From NCBI GenBank assembly GCA_030151725.1, contig JASLDD010000293.1:1-7322 (forward strand): 7,322 bases of DNA. The letters run 5' to 3'. Below are positions 1 to 5,416 of the stretch, in pieces. The notes under the pieces are model-generated. The model was not told where the DNA came from, did not search any database, and was given only the letters and a program-made list of their open reading frames with translations. The first letter of the stretch is position 1. Each line of letters starts with the position of its first letter. Origin of the DNA: Solirubrobacteraceae bacterium. GTDB taxonomy: Bacteria > Actinomycetota > Thermoleophilia > Solirubrobacterales > Solirubrobacteraceae. The position numbers and the translations under genes are program-made.

Positions 1-1592
1 CCTTGGGCATCGAATTCGACCTGCGCCAGCGCCTCTACGGCCATCTGCAGCGACTCGAGCTGAGCTTCTTCGACCGCCAGCAGACCGGCCAGCTGATGTC
101 GCGCGCGACCGTCGACCTGCAGGCGGTGCGCTTCTTCCTCGGCTACGGACTCGTCTTCATTCTGCAGTCCGCCCTGACCTTGGTGCTGGCGGGCGCGGCC
201 ATGATCGCCATCAACCCCGGCCTGGGGCTCATCGCGATGGCGCCCGTCCCCTTCGTGGTCATCATCTCGCAGCGCTACGGCCGAAGCGCCCGCCCCGCCA
301 TCCAGGAGACACAGCAGCGCATCGCCGAGCTCACAGCCGACGCCGAGGAGAACATCTCGGGTGTGCGCGTCGTGAAGTCCTTCGCGCGCGAGCCCCACCA
401 GCTGGAGCGCTTCCGCCACTCCGTCTCGCGCGTGTTCGATCAGTCGATGGTCGCCACGCGGCTGGAGGCCACGTTCAATCCCGTGATCGGCTTCCTGCCC
501 CAGCTCGGGCTCGCCGCCGTGCTCTTGATCGGCGGCCGCAGCGTCATCCACGCACACTTGACCCTCGGGCAGTTCAGCCAGTTCTACCTCTACCTGAACA
601 TGCTCATCGGGCCAATGCGCTCGCTCGGCGTGACCCTCGGGCTGGCACAGCGCGCGACCGCCTCCGGCGCGCGCATCTTCCAGGTGCTCGACCGCGAACC
701 ACGCATCGTCGAGCCGCCCGACGCGGCGCCGCTGCCCGCCGGAAACGGGCACGTGGAGCTGCGCGGCGTGACCCTGCGCTACGACGAAGCCGACGACTTC
801 GGCGCCGTGCACTCCGGGCAGCGCGAGTTCACCCTCGACCATGGTGCGAGCACGCGCCCCGCGCGCGCCGTCCTCTCAGACGTCGACCTCGACGTCCCCG
901 CCGGCTCAACCGTCGCTTTGGTGGGCGCCACCGGCTCGGGCAAGACGAGCCTTGTGGCACTTATCTCGCGGCTGTATGACGCGAGCAAGGGACAGATCCT
1001 GCTCGACGGGGCCGATGTGCGCGAGGTCAGCCTGCGCTCCCTGCGGAGTGCCGTGGCCGTGGTGAGCGACGATCCGTTCCTGTTCTCGGCGACCGTGGCC
1101 GAGAACATCGCCTACGGGCGTCCCTCCGCCTCGGCCGGCGAGATCGAAGAAGCTGCCCGGCGCGCCCAGGCCTACGACTTCGTGATGCGCCTGCCCAAGG
1201 GCTTTGACACGCGCGTCGGCGAGCGCGGCCTCTCGCTCTCAGGCGGACAGCGCCAGCGGATCGCAATCGCGCGCGCGCTGCTGGCCGACCCGCGCGTACT
1301 GATCCTCGACGACGCCACTTCCTCGGTGGACGCCTCCACAGAGCAGTCCATCAAGCTGGCGCTCGACGAGGCCATGGCCGGGCGCACCACCTTCGTGATC
1401 GCCCACCGCCTCTCCACCATCTCGCTGGCCGATGAGATCGTCGTGCTCGACCACGGCCGCATCGTCGCCCACGGCGACCACGACGAGCTGCTGCTGACTT
1501 CCGAGCTGTATCGGGAGATCGTCGAGAAGGGGCTCCCCGACCAGGTCTTCCTGACGCGCAAGCCGCGCGAACCTGAGGTGAGCGGCCTGTGA
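1..1592 (+). CDS. ABC-B type exporter half-transporter, degenerate-site subunit (5' partial)
   Basis: This is one half of a membrane exporter: a transmembrane domain fused to an ATPase domain. The first full codon is at base 3 and the frame is open at the window edge, so about the first 80 residues (TM1-TM2) are missing; 529 residues are visible against about 600 for the family. TM3-TM6 lie at about residues 45-90 and 158-207. ATPase motifs in visible numbering: A-loop Tyr260, Walker A GATGSGKT 308-315, signature LSGGQ 412-416, Walker B ending in Asp436, D-loop SSVD 440-443, H-loop His468. Two key residues differ: the catalytic Glu is Asp437 and the Q-loop Gln is Asp356. About 20 extra residues lie between the A-loop Tyr and the next strand. 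The gene overlaps the next one by 4 bases. In families such as TM287/288 and BmrCD, Asp at the catalytic Glu marks the degenerate-site subunit. The substrate (drug, lipid or peptide) cannot be read from sequence. Confidence 0.95.
   Translation, partial: LGIEFDLRQRLYGHLQRLELSFFDRQQTGQLMSRATVDLQAVRFFLGYGLVFILQSALTLVLAGAAMIAINPGLGLIAMAPVPFVVIISQRYGRSARPAIQETQQRIAELTADAEENISGVRVVKSFAREPHQLERFRHSVSRVFDQSMVATRLEATFNPVIGFLPQLGLAAVLLIGGRSVIHAHLTLGQFSQFYLYLNMLIGPMRSLGVTLGLAQRATASGARIFQVLDREPRIVEPPDAAPLPAGNGHVELRGVTLRYDEADDFGAVHSGQREFTLDHGASTRPARAVLSDVDLDVPAGSTVALVGATGSGKTSLVALISRLYDASKGQILLDGADVREVSLRSLRSAVAVVSDDPFLFSATVAENIAYGRPSASAGEIEEAARRAQAYDFVMRLPKGFDTRVGERGLSLSGGQRQRIAIARALLADPRVLILDDATSSVDASTEQSIKLALDEAMAGRTTFVIAHRLSTISLADEIVVLDHGRIVAHGDHDELLLTSELYREIVEKGLPDQVFLTRKPREPEVSGL
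1575..1581 (+). promoter_or_regulatory. Ribosome binding site for the second ABC gene (selects a GTG start)
   Basis: GAGGTGA lies 7 bases before the GTG at 1589. That GTG overlaps the TGA stop of the first ABC gene (GTGA, 4-base overlap), so translation is probably coupled. The in-frame ATG at 1601 has only C-rich sequence before it and no Shine-Dalgarno match, so GTG 1589 is the better start. Confidence 0.7.
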
Positions 1593-3457
1593 GCCCCGCC
1601 ATGGGCAGAGGGCCGGGAGGCTCACAGTGGACGGGCGAGCGCGCCAGCCGTGGCACGCGCGGGCGCAACCTGCGCGGGCTGCTCGCGCTGCTTCGCCCCT
1701 ACCGCATGCGTGCCGCCGCCATGCTCGTCGCACTGGTCGTGGGCACCGGCGCCTCGCTCGCGCCGCCGCTGCTGGCACGGGCGGCCATCGACAAAGGCAT
1801 CGACCATCACGACACCTCCACGCTCGTCGTCGTCGTGGTCGCGTTCCTGGTGTCGGCGGTGCTCGTGTGGGTGATGACCTACCTGCAGACCTACCTCGTC
1901 GGCTGGGTCGGCCAGCGGGCGCTGGCAGACCTGCGCATCCGCATCTTCACCCACCTGCAGAGCCTGCCCATCGGCTTCTACGAGAGCCGGCCGGCGGGGG
2001 TGCTGATCTCGCGCATGACCAACGACGTGGAGGCGCTCGACAGCCTCGTCACCGACTCCGTAGTCACGCTCTTCCAGTCCGGGCTAACGCTGCTCGGCAC
2101 GATCGGCATCCTGCTGTACCTGGACGTGAAACTCGCGCTGATCACGTTTCTCGTGCTGCCGCTGCTGCTCGCCGGCTCGCTGTGGTTTCGGATCATCTCC
2201 GCCGGCGCCTTCAGGCGCACGCGCGAGACCATCGGCGCGATCACCGCCTACCTGCAGGAGACGCTGTCTGGCATTCGCGTCGTGCGCAGCTTCGCCCAGG
2301 AGCCCGTGCACGCCGAGCAGTTCACAGAGCTGAACGCCGACAACAGCGAGGCCAACATGACGACCGTGCGCCTCAACGCCGCCTACTTCCCGACGGTGGA
2401 AATGCTCTCCGGCGTGGCCGTCGCCGTGATCGTCCTCTACGGCGGCCTGCAGGCGATCAACGGCCACATCACTGTCGGCACTGTCGTCGCGTTCGTTGCC
2501 GCCCTGTCGAACCTGTTCGAACCGATCCAGCAGCTCTCTCAGCTTTATGCCACCTACCAGTCCGGCATGGCCGCCCTGGAGAAGATCTTCCAGCTGCTCG
2601 ACGAGCGCCCCGACCTCGAGGATCGCCCCGACGCGCTGGTGTTGGGGCGCATCCGCGGCGAGGTCACCTTCGAGGACGTCACCTTCGCCTACAAGCGCGC
2701 CCCCGACCGGCGCGCTCGGGCGGCGGCGGTCAATGGCGCGGGGCCGGCGGTGGAGGAGCCTGAGACGGTGCTGGCGCTCGACCACGTCAGCCTCGACATC
2801 CCCCCCGGGCAGACCGTCGCGCTTGTGGGCGCTACCGGCGCCGGCAAGTCGACGATGGCCAAGCTGATCGCCCGCTTCTATGACCCCACCTCCGGTGCCG
2901 TGCTCGTCGACGGCCACGACCTGCGCGAAGTCGCAAGCTCATCGCTTCGCTCGCAGATGGGCATCGTTCCCCAGGAGGCGTTCCTGTTCTCGGGCACCGT
3001 CGCCGAGAACATCGCCTTCGGTCGCCCCGATGCCGACGAGAGCCAGATCCGCGCCGCCGCCGACGCCGTGGGCGCCGAGGAGTTCATCTCCGAGCTTCCC
3101 AACGGCTACGACACCGAAGTCGGCGAGCGTGGCGCCCAGCTGTCGGCCGGACAGCGCCAGCTGATCGCTTTCGCTCGCGCCCTGATCGCCGATCCGCGCA
3201 TCCTCGTCCTCGACGAGGCCACATCCAACGTCGACCTGCACTCCGAGGCGCGCATAGAGCGCGGCCTCAGACGCCTGCTCGCCGGGCGCACCTCGATCGT
3301 AATCGCCCACCGTCTCTCAACCATCCGCCAGGCCGGGCGCATCGTCGTGCTCGAGCACGGCCAGATCGCCGAGCAGGGCACTCACGACGAGCTGATCGAC
3401 GCCGAAGGGCGCTATTTCGAGCTGTATCGCGACTGGGCCGCGCAGGCGGCTGCCTGA
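1589..3457 (+). CDS. ABC-B type exporter half-transporter, catalytic subunit
   Basis: Complete 622-residue TMD-NBD half-transporter, the partner of the preceding gene. Six membrane segments lie at about 42-64, 78-98, 157-177, 181-203, 268-288 and 293-315, after an Arg/Gly-rich cytoplasmic N-tail. ATPase motifs: A-loop Tyr368, Walker A GATGAGKS 414-421, Q-loop Gln462, signature LSAGQ 518-522, Walker B LDEATS with catalytic Glu543, D-loop SNVD, H-loop His574. Catalytic residues are intact, but the second signature Gly is Ala. In a head-to-tail dimer, this subunit's Walker motifs pair with the partner's perfect LSGGQ to form the working site. Its own LSAGQ faces the partner's Asp-containing site. 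An Arg/Ala-rich insertion (about 370-390) follows the A-loop, as in the partner. The tail is short and Ala-rich. The exporter assignment is very secure; the cargo is unknown. Confidence 0.96.
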   Translation: MSPAMGRGPGGSQWTGERASRGTRGRNLRGLLALLRPYRMRAAAMLVALVVGTGASLAPPLLARAAIDKGIDHHDTSTLVVVVVAFLVSAVLVWVMTYLQTYLVGWVGQRALADLRIRIFTHLQSLPIGFYESRPAGVLISRMTNDVEALDSLVTDSVVTLFQSGLTLLGTIGILLYLDVKLALITFLVLPLLLAGSLWFRIISAGAFRRTRETIGAITAYLQETLSGIRVVRSFAQEPVHAEQFTELNADNSEANMTTVRLNAAYFPTVEMLSGVAVAVIVLYGGLQAINGHITVGTVVAFVAALSNLFEPIQQLSQLYATYQSGMAALEKIFQLLDERPDLEDRPDALVLGRIRGEVTFEDVTFAYKRAPDRRARAAAVNGAGPAVEEPETVLALDHVSLDIPPGQTVALVGATGAGKSTMAKLIARFYDPTSGAVLVDGHDLREVASSSLRSQMGIVPQEAFLFSGTVAENIAFGRPDADESQIRAAADAVGAEEFISELPNGYDTEVGERGAQLSAGQRQLIAFARALIADPRILVLDEATSNVDLHSEARIERGLRRLLAGRTSIVIAHRLSTIRQAGRIVVLEHGQIAEQGTHDELIDAEGRYFELYRDWAAQAAA

Positions 3458-3471
3458 CGCGGGACGCATGA

Positions 3472-3501
3472 CTGCCTCGGTCAGGGCGGGAGTCGAGGCA
3501 G
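3472..3501 (+). terminator. Hairpin after the ABC exporter pair, possible terminator
   Basis: CTGCCTCG at 3472-3479 pairs perfectly with CGAGGCAG at 3494-3501 around a 14-base loop, starting 15 bases after the stop codon. No T-run follows, so this is not a classic intrinsic terminator. It may be a U-tract-less actinobacterial terminator or a 3'-end stabilising stem. A smaller CAGGC/GCCTG stem overlaps the last codons of the ABC gene just upstream. Confidence 0.45.
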
Positions 3502-3573
3502 GGTGGTCATCGGAGAGTGGCTGCGGCGGATAGCGGGTCGGGCGTGCTGTGTATGTGTCACTTTGTGAACGCT

Positions 3574-3591
3574 GTGTAACCATGGTTACAC
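3574..3591. promoter_or_regulatory. Perfect 18-base palindrome, likely operator upstream of the cupin gene
   Basis: GTGTAACCATGGTTACAC equals its own reverse complement at all 18 positions, and it lies in AT-richer sequence than its surroundings. It ends just before the candidate -35 element, and its centre (3582.5) is about 44 bases before the predicted transcription start. That placement suits a dimeric activator bound next to polymerase, or a repressor. I cannot name the regulator. A second, shorter inverted repeat (TCAC-TTT-GTGA, 3558-3568) lies just upstream. The only gene downstream is the cupin; the ABC operon ends 117 bases upstream on the same strand. Confidence 0.6.
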
Positions 3592-3593
3592 GC

Positions 3594-3620
3594 TCGACCG
3601 AAGCCGAGTAACGCTAGGGT
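3594..3620 (+). promoter_or_regulatory. Candidate promoter for the cupin gene
   Basis: TAGGGT at 3615-3620 is a good actinobacterial -10 (TANNNT). TCGACC at 3594-3599 matches TTGACA at four of six positions, but the 15-base spacer is shorter than the usual 17-18, so the -35 is uncertain. Transcription would begin near 3626-3628, leaving a leader of about 43 bases. Confidence 0.4.
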
Positions 3621-3627
3621 GCGAGCA

Positions 3628-3643
3628 GCGGCGCCACCGCCGC
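3628..3643 (+). other. GC-rich leader hairpin at the predicted 5' end of the cupin mRNA
   Basis: GCGGCG at 3628-3633 pairs with CGCCGC at 3638-3643 (6 G:C pairs) around a CCAC loop. It starts at or next to the predicted transcription start and ends 12 bases before the ribosome binding site, so it could protect the 5' end without hiding the start codon. A chance stem is possible in DNA this GC-rich. Confidence 0.35.
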
Positions 3644-3655
3644 CGATCGTCCACA

Positions 3656-3662
3656 GAGGGAG
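3656..3662 (+). promoter_or_regulatory. Ribosome binding site fixing the cupin start
   Basis: GAGGGAG lies 7 bases before the ATG at 3670. The reading frame is open further upstream, to a GTG at 3619. That would place the start inside the -10 element and add an Ala/Pro-rich tail unlike a cupin N-terminus, so ATG 3670 is preferred. Confidence 0.7.
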
Positions 3663-3669
3663 ACTCATC

Positions 3670-4065
3670 ATGTCCAGCTTCGCCGCCGTGAACCTGCTGA
3701 GCGACGTCGATGATTCGGTGGGCGAGCGTGCCCCCGGCATCGAGGGCCGCTTTGCGCGCAAGCACCTCGACTCGCGCGACCTGGGCGTAAGCCTGTTCCG
3801 CTACGCCGCCAACTTGCGCAGCCCCGTCGCCCACAGCCACCGTGAGCAGGAGGAGGCATACGTAGTCGTTGCAGGCTCCGGGCGGCTGCTGCTCGACGGC
3901 GAGCTGCTCGAGCTACACCAGTGGGATGTAGTGCGCGTCGCCCCCGAGGTGGTTCGCGCGTTTGAGGCGGGCCCAGACGGTCTGGACATCATCGCCGTGG
4001 GCGGACCCAAGCCCGCCGACGGCGATGGCGTCATGGGCGAGGCCGAGTGGCCGACGGCGGCTTAG
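3670..4065 (+). CDS. Small single-domain cupin protein
   Basis: 131-residue cytoplasmic protein with one cupin beta-barrel. Motif 1 is clear: His55-Ser-His57, then Glu61/Glu62, and the VVVAGSG turn ending at Gly71, a typical metal site of two His and one Glu. In motif 2 (about 81-100) the usual Pro and following turn are seen (Pro92), but the fourth ligand position, normally His, appears to be Arg96. The metal site may therefore be three-ligand or altered. There is no extra domain, signal peptide or DNA-binding region. Small stand-alone cupins include isomerases, dioxygenases and sugar- or ligand-binding proteins, and nothing here narrows that down. It appears to be transcribed alone, with its own promoter and a perfect palindromic operator upstream, and it converges on the next gene. 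The cupin fold is confident; the function is unknown. Confidence 0.88.
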   Translation: MSSFAAVNLLSDVDDSVGERAPGIEGRFARKHLDSRDLGVSLFRYAANLRSPVAHSHREQEEAYVVVAGSGRLLLDGELLELHQWDVVRVAPEVVRAFEAGPDGLDIIAVGGPKPADGDGVMGEAEWPTAA

Positions 4066-4082
4066 TAGGCCGCGACCACTCG
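4044..4082. terminator. Stem-loop between convergent genes, possible bidirectional terminator
   Basis: The outer stem CGAGTGG (4044-4050) pairs with CCACTCG (4076-4082). Inside it, GCGGC (4057-4061) pairs with GCCGC (4069-4073) around a 7-base loop holding the cupin stop codon. The structure covers the last cupin codons and ends 10 bases before the stop of the opposing gene, where a terminator serving both strands would sit. It has no flanking T-run on either strand. Confidence 0.45.
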
Positions 4083-4092
4083 CCGCCTCAAC

Positions 4093-4476
4093 TCAGCCCC
4101 CTGGCCCCGCGAACTGGATCTTCGCGCCCGGCTTGGTGCATGTCGTGGGCACCGTGCCGATCGGCGCTTTGAAGTGGCCTGAGGTGCATTTGTAGTGCTC
4201 GGGCACCGTCCGCGTTTTGTTCGTCTCCTCCAGGTGGATGAACTTGTACGCAGACGTGCACGAGACGCCCTGGGCGGAGATCGCCTTGATCGTCAGTTTG
4301 TACTTCCGCGCCGCTTCGCCCGGCGCTCCTGTGATTTCGAGCACCAACGTCGTGTTGGCGCACTTGTGCAGGCTTCCAGCTGCCGATGCCCCCGGCGTGA
4401 GCGCCGCAGCGCCGCCGGCCAGCGCCAGCAGTCCCCCGAGTACAGCCATTCGCCTGCCCTTGAGTCGAGCTTCCAT
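4093..4476 (-). CDS. Small exported four-cysteine protein, function unknown
   Basis: 127-residue protein that I do not recognise as a named family. It has a classic Sec signal peptide: basic start (R4, K6, R8, R9), hydrophobic core about 10-26, and a likely cleavage after Ala-Ser-Ala (30-32). No lipobox Cys is present, so a freely secreted or cell-wall-associated protein of about 95 residues is expected. The mature part has four cysteines (39, 73, 97, 113), suggesting two disulfides outside the membrane. It is rich in Lys and Thr, with alternating strand-like stretches (39-49, 58-66, 118-123), consistent with a small beta domain. The C-terminus is Gly/Pro. The start is secure: GGAGG lies 5 bases before the ATG. 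From memory, small secreted proteins with a similar spaced-Cys pattern are common in Thermoleophilia; that link is inference. The gene appears monocistronic. Confidence 0.85.
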   Translation of the reverse strand: MEARLKGRRMAVLGGLLALAGGAAALTPGASAAGSLHKCANTTLVLEITGAPGEAARKYKLTIKAISAQGVSCTSAYKFIHLEETNKTRTVPEHYKCTSGHFKAPIGTVPTTCTKPGAKIQFAGPGG

Positions 4477-4481
4477 TCACG

Positions 4482-4486
4482 CCTCC
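4482..4486 (-). promoter_or_regulatory. Strong ribosome binding site for the exported protein
   Basis: On the minus strand GGAGG lies 5 bases before the ATG at 4476. This near-ideal Shine-Dalgarno supports the start and the reality of this small gene. Confidence 0.75.
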
Positions 4487-4497
4487 GTCTTATCGCT

Positions 4498-4511
4498 GCG
4501 CCAAGCGGCGC
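4498..4511 (-). other. Leader hairpin before the exported-protein gene
   Basis: On the minus strand GCGCC (4511-4507) and GGCGC (4502-4498) pair around a GCTT loop. The stem sits a few bases after the transcription start predicted from the TATTCT box and 11 bases before the ribosome binding site, similar in place to the stem in the cupin leader. Confidence 0.3.
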
Positions 4512-4523
4512 CTGTTCGGGCGG

Positions 4524-4529
4524 AGAATA
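4524..4529 (-). promoter_or_regulatory. Candidate -10 element for the exported-protein gene
   Basis: TATTCT on the minus strand would give a start near 4517 and a leader of about 40 bases. The same hexamer serves as candidate -10 before the tRNA gene. No convincing -35 is seen 15-18 bases upstream, so this is tentative. The rest of the 4530-4588 gap holds a 10-base palindrome (GCGGGCCCGC, 4559-4568) and nothing else I can support. Confidence 0.35.
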
Positions 4530-4588
4530 GGGCTTTGCGGTACTAGCCAGGGCTGAAAGCGGGCCCGCATCTACGCTGCCAATAGGTA

Positions 4589-4661
4589 CTCCGGGACAGG
4601 GACTCGAACCCCAATCTCCCGGACCAGAACCGGGCGTCACTGCCAATTGGACTATCCCGGA
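4589..4661 (-). tRNA. trnQ: tRNA-Gln (anticodon CUG)
   Basis: A 73-base cloverleaf on the minus strand. The acceptor stem TCCGGGA/TCCCGGA has 7 of 7 pairs. The anticodon stem CCCGG/CCGGG flanks loop TTCTGGT, with anticodon CTG at 4627-4625, reading CAG. The T-arm has loop TTCGAGT and a 5-pair stem including two G-T pairs. The D-stem has three good pairs and one C-T mismatch; the D-loop has the conserved GG. U1-A72 and discriminator G73 are typical glutaminyl-tRNA synthetase identity elements. The 3' CCA is not encoded (the next bases are TACC), so it must be added after transcription. A CUG tRNA does not read CAA well, so a UUG isoacceptor is expected elsewhere. No integrase or attachment-site duplication is seen next to it. 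Confidence 0.97.
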
Positions 4662-4678
4662 CAGTGTCTCAAGGGGGA

Positions 4679-4705
4679 AGAATAGCCAATCTCTCGGCAG
4701 ACCAA
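4679..4705 (-). promoter_or_regulatory. Candidate promoter for tRNA-Gln
   Basis: On the minus strand, TTGGTC (4705-4700) and TATTCT (4684-4679) are separated by 15 bases. Transcription would start near 4672, about 11 bases before the mature tRNA 5' end, a usual distance. The spacer is short, so the -35 is less certain than the -10. I see no terminator between the trkA gene and this site, so read-through from the trkA operon is also possible. Confidence 0.45.
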
Positions 4706-4735
4706 CCCCCGGCGAAACCCTCGTGCAGCCCTCGC

Positions 4736-5413
4736 TCAGATCCCCGCCGGGTGCCCGTTGGGAGCGAAGAACGCTGTGATTGCCTCCTCCAGGCCCTGAT
4801 CGAGCACCAGCAGGACCTCGTCGCCTGCCTCGATCGTCGTGTCCGCCTTCGGCACAAAGCCCGTGCCTCCGCGCAGCACCGAGATGATCAGGCTGCCCTC
4901 CGGGAGGGCGATGTCCGAGACCCTTTCGCCGACCGTGGGAGCGTCGTCTGTGACCTCCAGCTCGATGATCTCCAGGCGCTCCTCTTCCAGCGCCAGCAGG
5001 TGCACCAGGCCGTAGCGCGGCACCTCGTGCTCGATCAGGCGCAAGATCAGGTCCGTAGCCGACACCGCCGGCTGGATGCCCAGCAGCCTGAAGTGGTCGT
5101 GGTTGCGGGGGTTGTTGACGCGGGCGATGATCCTGTCGCACAGGTACTTCTCCTTGGCGACCTGGCACACCAGCATGTTGTCCTCGTCATCGCCCGTCAC
5201 AGCGATCACCAGGTCCGCGCGCTGGATCCCCGCGCGCTCCAGAACCCACAGCTCCGTCGCGTCGCCGTATTGGACCGCGTGCTCGAACTCTTCCTCGAGC
5301 GTCAAGTAGCGGGGGCGGAAGGACTCGATCAGCGTGACCTCGTGGTCCTTGCTGATCAGCTCCCTGGCGAGATTGCGCCCGACCTTGCCGGCGCCGGCGA
5401 TGATCGCGTACAC
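4736..5413 (-). CDS. trkA: TrkA-type potassium channel/transporter regulatory subunit (RCK_N + RCK_C)
   Basis: 225-residue cytoplasmic RCK protein that forms gating rings on potassium transporters and responds to bound nucleotide. The N-terminal Rossmann domain (1-135) opens with Gly7-x-Gly9-x-x-Gly12, and an acidic residue (Glu30) ends the second strand, as expected for NAD(H) binding. The TGDDEDN segment (73-79) and the ARVNNP strand (97-102) are typical of TrkA. The C-terminal RCK_C/TrkA_C ligand domain spans about 138-208, with the LPEGS turn (170-174) and the PKADTTIEAGDEVLLV region (188-203). Length matches TrkA/KtrA proteins of about 220 residues. The start is GTG at 5413, with GGGGAG 6 bases upstream, inside the end of the preceding gene; the gap is 3 bases, so translation is coupled. 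No TrkH/KtrB pore gene is in the window; the nearest membrane partner is the APC permease. From memory it resembles mycobacterial CeoB more than CeoC. Confidence 0.93.
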   Translation of the reverse strand: MYAIIAGAGKVGRNLARELISKDHEVTLIESFRPRYLTLEEEFEHAVQYGDATELWVLERAGIQRADLVIAVTGDDEDNMLVCQVAKEKYLCDRIIARVNNPRNHDHFRLLGIQPAVSATDLILRLIEHEVPRYGLVHLLALEEERLEIIELEVTDDAPTVGERVSDIALPEGSLIISVLRGGTGFVPKADTTIEAGDEVLLVLDQGLEEAITAFFAPNGHPAGI

Positions 5414-5416
5414 GTC

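Noticed and set aside
1627..2763. 378-codon plus-strand frame inside the second ABC gene
   Set aside because: An Arg/Ala/His/Pro-rich shadow frame of a complete ABC half-transporter; no start signal or family features.
2084..2917. 277-codon minus-strand frame opposite the second ABC gene
   Set aside because: Low-complexity Gly/Asp/Val/His shadow, with no Shine-Dalgarno site or recognisable domain.
4217..4546. Plus-strand frame opposite the exported-protein gene
   Set aside because: The minus-strand gene has a signal peptide, a strong ribosome binding site and spaced cysteines; the plus frame has none of these.
4559..4568. GCGGGCCCGC palindrome followed by TTT on the minus strand, as a tRNA terminator
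   Set aside because: A palindrome without a spacer can form only a three-pair stem; too weak, and the T-run is only three bases.
4589..4661. tRNA-Gln as an integration site for a mobile element
   Set aside because: No integrase, no repeated tRNA end and no change in composition on either side.
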